Positions 33,227 through 38,448 of a stretch of 38,448 nt of DNA are shown here, in pieces (position 1 is the stretch's first letter; every line of letters starts with the position of its first letter). The translations under genes were made by a program, and so were the position numbers. Origin of the DNA: JAWLFY01 sp041685355. Its GTDB lineage: Bacteria > Planctomycetota > Planctomycetia > Pirellulales > Pirellulaceae. The DNA lies in NCBI GenBank assembly GCA_041685355.1, contig JAWLFY010000032.1, positions 1-38,448 on the forward strand, read 5' to 3'. The notes below the pieces were generated by a model, which worked only from the letters and a program-made list of their open reading frames with translations, had not been told where the DNA came from and made no database searches.

Positions 33227-34519
33227 TTACTTCTCGTCGCCGGAGTCATCAGCCGACTTCTCTTCCCCCGACGCCGCTTCCTCGCCCGGGTCCTTCGGTG
33301 GGGCATCCGACTTCTCGGAGGCGTTCCCCCGCTTGGCGTCCTCATCCTTGGCGTCACGATCCTTCTTCGCGTCCTTCACGTCAGGCTTCGACTTGTCGTC
33401 TTTTTTCTCGGACTTCGCGTCGGACTTGTCCGCCTTCGACTTTTCACCGTGTTTCGGTGCGTCCGTTTCTTTGGGCGGATAGACCGGGAACTTCGCGCCG
33501 GCCGCCAGGCCGCGGTCGATCGCCCACACGTTCCGAAAGCGAACGGGGTCGCCGTGATCTTGAAGACGCGTCGGCAACAGAACGGGCTCTTCGGCCTTCC
33601 CCGCACCGGTCTTGTCCGGGAGTTCGACGTTGTCGTGAACCTTCACGCCGTTGACCCATGCCGTGATTCGGGCGTTGCGGGTCTTGGTGCCGTCGGCCGC
33701 CCAACGTGGCGCGGTGAACGCGATGTCGTAGGTCTGCCACGCCAGCGGCGGAAACGACATGTTCACGTCCGGCTTCCGGAACCGGTACAACGCCCCGTGC
33801 CCGTTGAACACCGGTTCGGTGGCGAACGAGTCGAGGACTTGGCACTCGTACCGGCTTTGAAGGTAGACGCCGCTGTTCCCGCGGGCCTGGTCGACAGCGA
33901 CCGGCATGTAAGGGATTCGGTACTCGAGGTGCAGGTTGAAATCCTGAAACATCGGCCGGATCAATCCGCCCTCGGTGAGCCATCCGTCTTCGGTCAGCTC
34001 CGCACCGGTGATTCGGTCGGTGTCGGAACCGTCGAAGATCACGACGGCGTCCTCGGGGGGCGGGGCACCAAGTGTCGGGCTGTGCCGGACGATTCGCTCC
34101 AACCGGCCGCGGCGGTCGCCCTCGGGTGTCACGATCACACAATCGTCGTGGCTGACGAAGAACGCGTCGCCGTGCCCCGACAACACGATCCGCTCCCCGG
34201 CACGGCGTCCGATCAACCGGGTCGGATCGGGGCGGTGCCCCTTTTGACCTGGCAAACCGCCACGGTACGCGACCGCCTCAAAGCTGCCGTCGCCGATCGG
34301 TCGGACCTGCAGTCCCATCGCCTCGAACTCGTTCTCGCCGACGCTAACGGGGCCGACGAATTCGCCGAGCAACGGGAAGTCGTCGTCGTCGGTCGGCGGC
34401 TCGGTGAACGCCGGGCCCTTCTTGGGACGGTCTTGAGAAAACGCCGGGTGACACCACCCGGTAAACGGAATCGCGGCGAGAGCGACGAGGAGGCAGACGC
34501 GGGGGATCGGGCGGTTCAT
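33227..34519 (-). CDS. Exported DUF1080 (3-keto-disaccharide hydrolase-type) protein
   Basis: The 430-aa product starts MNRPIPRVCLLVALAAIPF at 34519 (alternative 34531) with a signal peptide cut near FSQD. A preceding domain (about 25-155: GPVSVGENEFEAMGLQVRPI, RAGERIVLSGHGDAFFVSHD) is commonly joined to DUF1080 in planctomycetes. DUF1080 spans about 158-343: VVIFDGSDTD, WLTEGGLIRPMFQDFNLHLE, RGNSGVYLQSRYECQVLDSF, PLAWQTYDIAFTAPRW, ITAWVNGVKVHDNVELP. It has a concanavalin-like fold; some members hydrolyse 3-keto-glycosides. Residues 344-430 form a Lys/Asp/Glu/Ser-rich tail (KSKADKSDAKSEKKDDKSK), probably disordered. Substrate unknown. Confidence 0.85.
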   Translation of the reverse strand: MNRPIPRVCLLVALAAIPFTGWCHPAFSQDRPKKGPAFTEPPTDDDDFPLLGEFVGPVSVGENEFEAMGLQVRPIGDGSFEAVAYRGGLPGQKGHRPDPTRLIGRRAGERIVLSGHGDAFFVSHDDCVIVTPEGDRRGRLERIVRHSPTLGAPPPEDAVVIFDGSDTDRITGAELTEDGWLTEGGLIRPMFQDFNLHLEYRIPYMPVAVDQARGNSGVYLQSRYECQVLDSFATEPVFNGHGALYRFRKPDVNMSFPPLAWQTYDIAFTAPRWAADGTKTRNARITAWVNGVKVHDNVELPDKTGAGKAEEPVLLPTRLQDHGDPVRFRNVWAIDRGLAAGAKFPVYPPKETDAPKHGEKSKADKSDAKSEKKDDKSKPDVKDAKKDRDAKDEDAKRGNASEKSDAPPKDPGEEAASGEEKSADDSGDEK

Positions 34520-34841
34520 CGGGTTGAGCATTCGCGGTGGGCAGGGGAACGGGGGACTCGCGTTCGACACGGCGAACGCGGAACGGGCCGCCAGGCGGTG
34601 CAACACCAGGCGGGCGGTGCAACACCAGGCGGGCGGTGCAACACTCACGACCAAACGGCCAGCTTAATTCGGCGGTCACGGCGGGGCTACCGTTGCCAAG
34701 CCCAGACCTCCCCAGCCGAGTTAACGCGGCATCCGAACCGCTGCCGCGGCAAGACTCCGAGGCGGCTCCCTTCGCCCGATCACGACCCTGCCGTTCGGGA
34801 CGGGCCGACGCGGATGTGCCACCGACATGAACGGGAGAGGC
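34520..34841. other. Intergenic region with a 19-bp tandem repeat
   Basis: These 322 bp lie before the DUF1080 gene and after the membrane-protein stop. A 19-bp unit containing GGCGGTGCAACACCAGG occurs almost three times at 34594-34644. The period is not a multiple of three. No gene or clear promoter is seen. Confidence 0.65.
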
Positions 34842-36503
34842 TCAATCGAGACAACCGGCGAGCGGCTGTTTGGGGGCGGGTGGGAACGGAAAACGCCCGT
34901 GAACCGCCTCGCCGACACTTCGGTTCGACGCACCGTGACGGTGATCGATGTCAGCGGAGACCCGCCCGGCGACGAGATAAACGTCCCGCCATTCGCCGGA
35001 GTGCAGCATCAGGGGAGCGGCTTCCCGCTGTTCGGCCAACGCGGTGATGCGGTCGAGGTGTGCCGAAAGGACGGTGACCGGCTCGTGTCGCGGGTTCGAG
35101 TCGATGACGCCGGCGTCCCCTTCGCGTGGTTCCGCCTCTTCCCCCGCGACGGTGATCACGACGAACCCGTCATCGAGGACGGTGACCAGCCTCATCCTTG
35201 CCTCTCCGTCGGTCGTCTCCACGATCGCCATCGCTAAGGACTGGCACCCCATTTGAACCGTCGTGGGGATCACGCGGTCGTCGTCGATCACCTGGATCAG
35301 GAGCGGGGATTCGAAGTCGATCTGCCCCAACGCTTCGGTCAATGTCCGTCGCGGCTCGTCGAGCTCGACATCGGTTTCGACTCGGAACTTCGGGTCGAAG
35401 TAGCGTCGCGAATAGGTCGGGCCCCGTTGAACGGTGGCGCATGTGAGCGCCGGTTGCGGCCGGATTTCTTCCTGCCGTTGACGTTTTCGCCATCGGAGTC
35501 GGCCTCCCCACGCGCTCGCGGCGGCCCCCGAAATTGACGCCAGCCCAAGCGTCACGGCTAGAAATCCGAGCGTCATCGCTTGCGCGTCAACGTCGACAAG
35601 CGACCATCGTGCGACCACCGTGAGCTGTCGGTACCCGTAGTAGATCAGGCCCAACCCCGCGGCGGCATAGATCGTCTGCCACGTCGATCGGTTTCGCTTC
35701 CGGCGAAGGGGCCGGCCGAGCAAGCTCAGCGACGAGGGGATCGTCATCGCCAACCACATCCAGCGACCGGGGCGGCCGCTTCCCGCCATCACCAATCCGA
35801 TCACGACCGCCAAAATGCTGGCGACAAACCAACCGAGCGCGGTGACACGATCGGGGACGGTATCGACCGGGACATAAACGTAGCGGGCGTCGGGTGTCAG
35901 CCAATCCGAGGCCTCGGCGGATTCGGTTAGCAACGCGAGCCCGGGATCGGGGTCGCGACCCACCGGCTGAAACCGGCCGGTCAAGGTCCCCGAGGCGTCG
36001 ACTTCGGCCCGCGCCGCGGCAACCGATTCGGCTGACGGCGCAACGAGGACGGTCCCCGGCGTGACGGCGTCGGTCGACCCGAGGGGCACCACCTTCAGCA
36101 GCTCCCACGGTAGGGCAGACCCGGTGGACGATCCCTCGGACTGGCCGAACTCGAGGTCTCCGGGGACGAGGTCTTCGGGGACGAGGTCTCCGGGGACGAG
36201 GTCTTCGGGGACGAGGTCTTCGGGGACGGTCCCCCGAGGGACGTGGGGGAGGCGGACGCGGGTGAGGCGGACGCGGGTGAGGCGGACGTCGGTGAGTCGA
36301 ACGTGGGCGTTGTCAAACAGCCCCCGCTCGACCAACTGCGCCCAACTCATCGACTCGGGCGTCTCGCCGGTCGTGTGGGCGAGTTGGTACTTCGGCGTCG
36401 CGATCAAGGCCCCGACGAACAGACCGGCCCAGGCGAGGGTGCCGCCGCATACCACACGGGCAGGTCGTGGTCGATTCTGCAGCGAATTCTCAGAGTCACC
36501 CAT
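34842..36503 (-). CDS. Multi-pass membrane protein of unknown function
   Basis: The 553-aa product starts MGDSENSLQNRPRPARVV at 36503; the open frame continues upstream to 36713 but overlaps the aminotransferase 3' end and lacks a signal. Likely membrane segments: about 16-33 (GTLAWAGLFVGALIA), 218-238 (LGWFVASILAVVIGLVMAG), 245-260 (WMWLAMTIPSSLSLL), 275-292 (IYAAAGLGLIYYGYRQL) and 305-328 (TLGFLAVTLGLASISGAAAS). The loop after the first segment carries two 15-bp repeat arrays (VRLTR and EDLVP/GDLVP). The C-terminal 200 residues are soluble, with strands such as LLIQVIDDDRVIPTTVQMGC and RLVTVLDDGFVVITVAG. No family recognised. Possibly co-transcribed with the aminotransferase 181 bp upstream. 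Confidence 0.72.
   Translation of the reverse strand: MGDSENSLQNRPRPARVVCGGTLAWAGLFVGALIATPKYQLAHTTGETPESMSWAQLVERGLFDNAHVRLTDVRLTRVRLTRVRLPHVPRGTVPEDLVPEDLVPGDLVPEDLVPGDLEFGQSEGSSTGSALPWELLKVVPLGSTDAVTPGTVLVAPSAESVAAARAEVDASGTLTGRFQPVGRDPDPGLALLTESAEASDWLTPDARYVYVPVDTVPDRVTALGWFVASILAVVIGLVMAGSGRPGRWMWLAMTIPSSLSLLGRPLRRKRNRSTWQTIYAAAGLGLIYYGYRQLTVVARWSLVDVDAQAMTLGFLAVTLGLASISGAAASAWGGRLRWRKRQRQEEIRPQPALTCATVQRGPTYSRRYFDPKFRVETDVELDEPRRTLTEALGQIDFESPLLIQVIDDDRVIPTTVQMGCQSLAMAIVETTDGEARMRLVTVLDDGFVVITVAGEEAEPREGDAGVIDSNPRHEPVTVLSAHLDRITALAEQREAAPLMLHSGEWRDVYLVAGRVSADIDHRHGASNRSVGEAVHGRFPFPPAPKQPLAGCLD
36153..36293. repeat. Two adjacent 15-bp in-frame tandem repeat arrays
   Basis: Five 15-bp units at 36153-36227 encode EDLVP/GDLVP, and three to four units of a different 15-bp sequence at 36249-36293 encode VRLTR-type pentapeptides, with a 21-bp gap between. 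Both are in the extracytoplasmic or loop part of the membrane protein after its first membrane segment. Confidence 0.92.
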
Positions 36504-36684
36504 CGATCGCCTGTTGCAACGAGCGGGAGAACGAACGAACCATCCGACGCCCCGTCGCCGGTCCCGGCGTGGCGTGCTCCCGCACACCCCCGCGATACGG
36601 CGGAGACGTCCTGCGGAAACATAGCACAGCAGTTTTGCGACGCCGGGAGGGGCCCAAAATCGGTCTCTGGGGTGGACGCGTCGC

Positions 36685-37905
36685 TCAGTCGAGCACGCCG
36701 GCGACAGCCCCACAGAGCGTATCGATCCGTTCTTCGCTGATTCCGGCGACGTTAATGCGGCCGCTACCGACGATGTACACCCCGTGCCGCGATTTCAGCT
36801 CATCGACCTGCATCGGCGTCAAACCGCTGAACGAAAACATCCCGTTTTGATTCAGCAAAAACGAGAAATCGTGCCCTGCCGCCGCCCGTTTCATCCCTTC
36901 GACGAACGCGACCCGCAGACGACGAATTCGGTCTCGCATCTCCGTCAGTTCCCGGTGCCACTGGGCGGTCAATTCTGGGTCGTCGAGAACGACGTTGACG
37001 ACCGACGCGCCGTGACGGGGCGGGTTACTGTAATTGCTCCGGACCAACCGTTTGAGCTGGCTGAGTACCGCCGACGCGGCGTCCCGGTCGGCGGCCACGA
37101 ACGACACCGCCCCGACCCGTTCCGAATAGAGCCCGAAATTCTTGGAGAACGAACTGCAAACGATCGCTTCGTCGCAAACGTCCAAGATCTCGCGGAGCCC
37201 CGAAGCGTCCTCCTCGAGCCCCCGCCCGAACCCTTGATAGGCAAAGTCGACCAACGGCAGCAGCCCGCGTCGTGAGACCAACCCCGCCAGCTCACGCCAC
37301 TGTGCATCCGACGGGTCGACCCCCGCCGGGTTGTGGCAACAGGCGTGCAGCAACACCACGTCCCCCGGTTTCGCCTTTTCGCCAAGATCCGACATCAACC
37401 CGTCGAAATCGAGCGTCCGCTTATCGGCCGACAGATACCGATACGAATCGGTCGGGACTCCGGCCGCCGCGAAGATCGAACCGTGATTCGCCCAGGTCGG
37501 GTTCGGGAGCCAAACACGAAGCGGCCCGAGTTGGTCCGGGAGAAACTCCGCCGCGATCCGTAGACCGCCCGTGCCCCCGGGAGCTTGAACGACCGCGACC
37601 CGCTCGGCAGCGACCGTTTCGCCAAACACGATTCGCCGCACATGATCCCGGTAGCCCTTCAGCCCGTCGATCGACAAGTACCCCTTCGTCGATTCCTGTT
37701 CGGCGAGCCGCCGTTCCGCCTCTTTCACACATGCCAAGACCGGCGTGTTCCCCGAAGCGTCCTTGTAAACGCCGCTGCTGAGGTTCATCTTCTCGGGCCT
37801 CGGGTCCGCCTCGTATGCCTCGACCAACCCCAAGATCGGGTCGGGAGGCGCGGTCGGGACGTTGCCGAATCGGTGAGTCGCGGAGGCGTTCGCGGACGCG
37901 GTCAT
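36685..37905 (-). CDS. Aromatic-amino-acid/aspartate aminotransferase (class I)
   Basis: The 406-aa product starts MTASANASATHRFGN at 37905 and matches the AspC/TyrB type: DPILGLVEAYEADPRPEKMN and LSSGVYKDASGNTPVL at the N-terminus; QAPGGTGGLRIAAEFL; LPNPTWANHGSIFAAAG; CCHNPAGVDPSDAQW; VDFAYQGFGRGLEED with the PLP-contact Asp and Tyr; the Schiff-base Lys in SSFSKNFGLYSERVG; SNYSNPPRHGASVV; and the substrate-carboxylate Arg in GSGRINVAGI. It moves amino groups between aspartate or aromatic amino acids and 2-oxoglutarate; TyrB and AspC cannot be told apart here. It is the first gene of the minus-strand run and is divergent from the GMC oxidoreductase. Confidence 0.92.
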   Translation of the reverse strand: MTASANASATHRFGNVPTAPPDPILGLVEAYEADPRPEKMNLSSGVYKDASGNTPVLACVKEAERRLAEQESTKGYLSIDGLKGYRDHVRRIVFGETVAAERVAVVQAPGGTGGLRIAAEFLPDQLGPLRVWLPNPTWANHGSIFAAAGVPTDSYRYLSADKRTLDFDGLMSDLGEKAKPGDVVLLHACCHNPAGVDPSDAQWRELAGLVSRRGLLPLVDFAYQGFGRGLEEDASGLREILDVCDEAIVCSSFSKNFGLYSERVGAVSFVAADRDAASAVLSQLKRLVRSNYSNPPRHGASVVNVVLDDPELTAQWHRELTEMRDRIRRLRVAFVEGMKRAAAGHDFSFLLNQNGMFSFSGLTPMQVDELKSRHGVYIVGSGRINVAGISEERIDTLCGAVAGVLD

Positions 37906-38097
37906 GGCTGGCGGGCGATCGGGGTAAGTGGATCCGGGCGGCTCGGGTCGTTTCGGGACGCGATACCCCAGAAAACATCGACCTCGAACCTCTCCGATTG
38001 ATCGTAGTCGACGCCTCGGCGATCGACCATCGACCTTCCCGCGGCGAAACCGGCGCTCCGGGCAGGAAAGGAACACGCCGGCCAGGACACGACCGAG

Positions 38098-38448
38098 GTG
38101 ACACGGCACGAGCTGATCGTCGTCGGCGGCGGGACGTCCGGCTGTTGGCTGACACGGGAACTGGCCGGGCGGTTCGCCGTCCGCGTGACGTTGGTCGAGC
38201 CCGCTTCGCAGCCCGCGCGGTCGATCGACCGGGAACGCCCCGCGCGGTGGCTGAACCTGATCGGGTCCGCTGAGGACTACCACTTCCGGACCGAACCCTC
38301 GCGGGGGCTCGCCTCCCGCCGACTCGTTTGGCCGCGAGGAAGGGGGATCGGCGGCAGCGGGCGGATCAACGCGATGATCTACCTCCCCCCCACGCGACGC
38401 GACCGGCAACGGCTGGCAACGTTCGCGGGCAACGCGGCGCCAGGTGTC
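38098..38448 (+). CDS. GMC-family FAD oxidoreductase (N-terminal part, cut by right edge)
   Basis: A GTG at 38098 opens a frame that runs off the window (117 codons). The FAD-binding Rossmann motif IVVGGGTSGCWLTREL is at residues 7-22. The GMC signature PRGRGIGGSGRINAMIYLPP follows, with NLIGSAEDYHFRTEPSRGL between them. This matches choline dehydrogenase-like and glucose oxidase-like enzymes, which oxidise alcohols. The usual DVVVIGAGSAG start is slightly altered (ELIVVGGGTSG), and GRGIGGSGRINAM replaces GKxLGGSSxINGM. The substrate is unknown because the C-terminal half is missing. Confidence 0.87.
   Translation, partial: MTRHELIVVGGGTSGCWLTRELAGRFAVRVTLVEPASQPARSIDRERPARWLNLIGSAEDYHFRTEPSRGLASRRLVWPRGRGIGGSGRINAMIYLPPTRRDRQRLATFAGNAAPGV

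Overview
The window looks like a chromosomal piece of a high-GC planctomycete (Pirellula/Rhodopirellula-type), probably from a draft or metagenome assembly, since it holds one 10-N gap at 26856-26865. Lineage clues are a DUF1080 protein, a giant surface protein with an N-terminal LESLERRQMLAGD motif, cohesin-like and tandem-95 type repeats, an unusual rplA-rplJ-rplL group with no rplK or rpoBC beside it, and multi-domain secretin-like proteins. No phage, insertion sequence, CRISPR array, tRNA or rRNA was recognised.

Layout. 1-3.7 kb: a Tat-type lipoprotein resembling a solute-binding protein (cut by the left edge), divergent from xylulokinase and an overlapping NAD-dependent sugar epimerase. 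3.8-14.7 kb, minus strand: a three-gene secretin locus. Its first gene encodes an about 1,884-aa exported protein with a secretin N0-like domain and about 20 N1/NolW-like repeats but no outer-membrane barrel. The second encodes an about 1,315-aa secretin with about 8 more such domains and the barrel but no N0. The third encodes a lipoprotein overlapping the secretin stop. This is the strongest candidate for an undescribed system. 15-17 kb, minus: Trm112-like, cysteine desulfurase and YkgJ genes in a tight operon. 17.1-18 kb: an exported protein of unknown role. 18.1-19.9 kb, minus: rplA-rplJ-rplL. 20.3-24 kb, plus: an SDR, then an OleB-like hydrolase, a CitG-family protein and a PTPS/QueD-family protein, the last three joined by ATGA overlaps. 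This suggests cofactor or pterin chemistry. 24-25.4 kb, minus: sialidase-like exported protein. 25.6-27.3 kb, plus: a lone fliG, a G-rich repeat zone with the assembly gap, and yidD. 27.7-32.5 kb, plus: a 1,606-aa surface protein joining thioredoxin and cyclophilin domains to adhesin-type repeats. 32.7 kb: HU. 33.2-37.9 kb, minus: a DUF1080 protein, a membrane protein and an aromatic/aspartate aminotransferase. The right edge holds the N-terminus of a GMC oxidoreductase.

A theme across the window is short tandem repeats. Those inside genes have periods of 15, 18 or 24 bp, all multiples of three, and occur in at least seven genes. Those between genes have mostly frame-breaking periods (8, 19, 20 or 22 bp). 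All calls come from reading the sequence; no database search was run.
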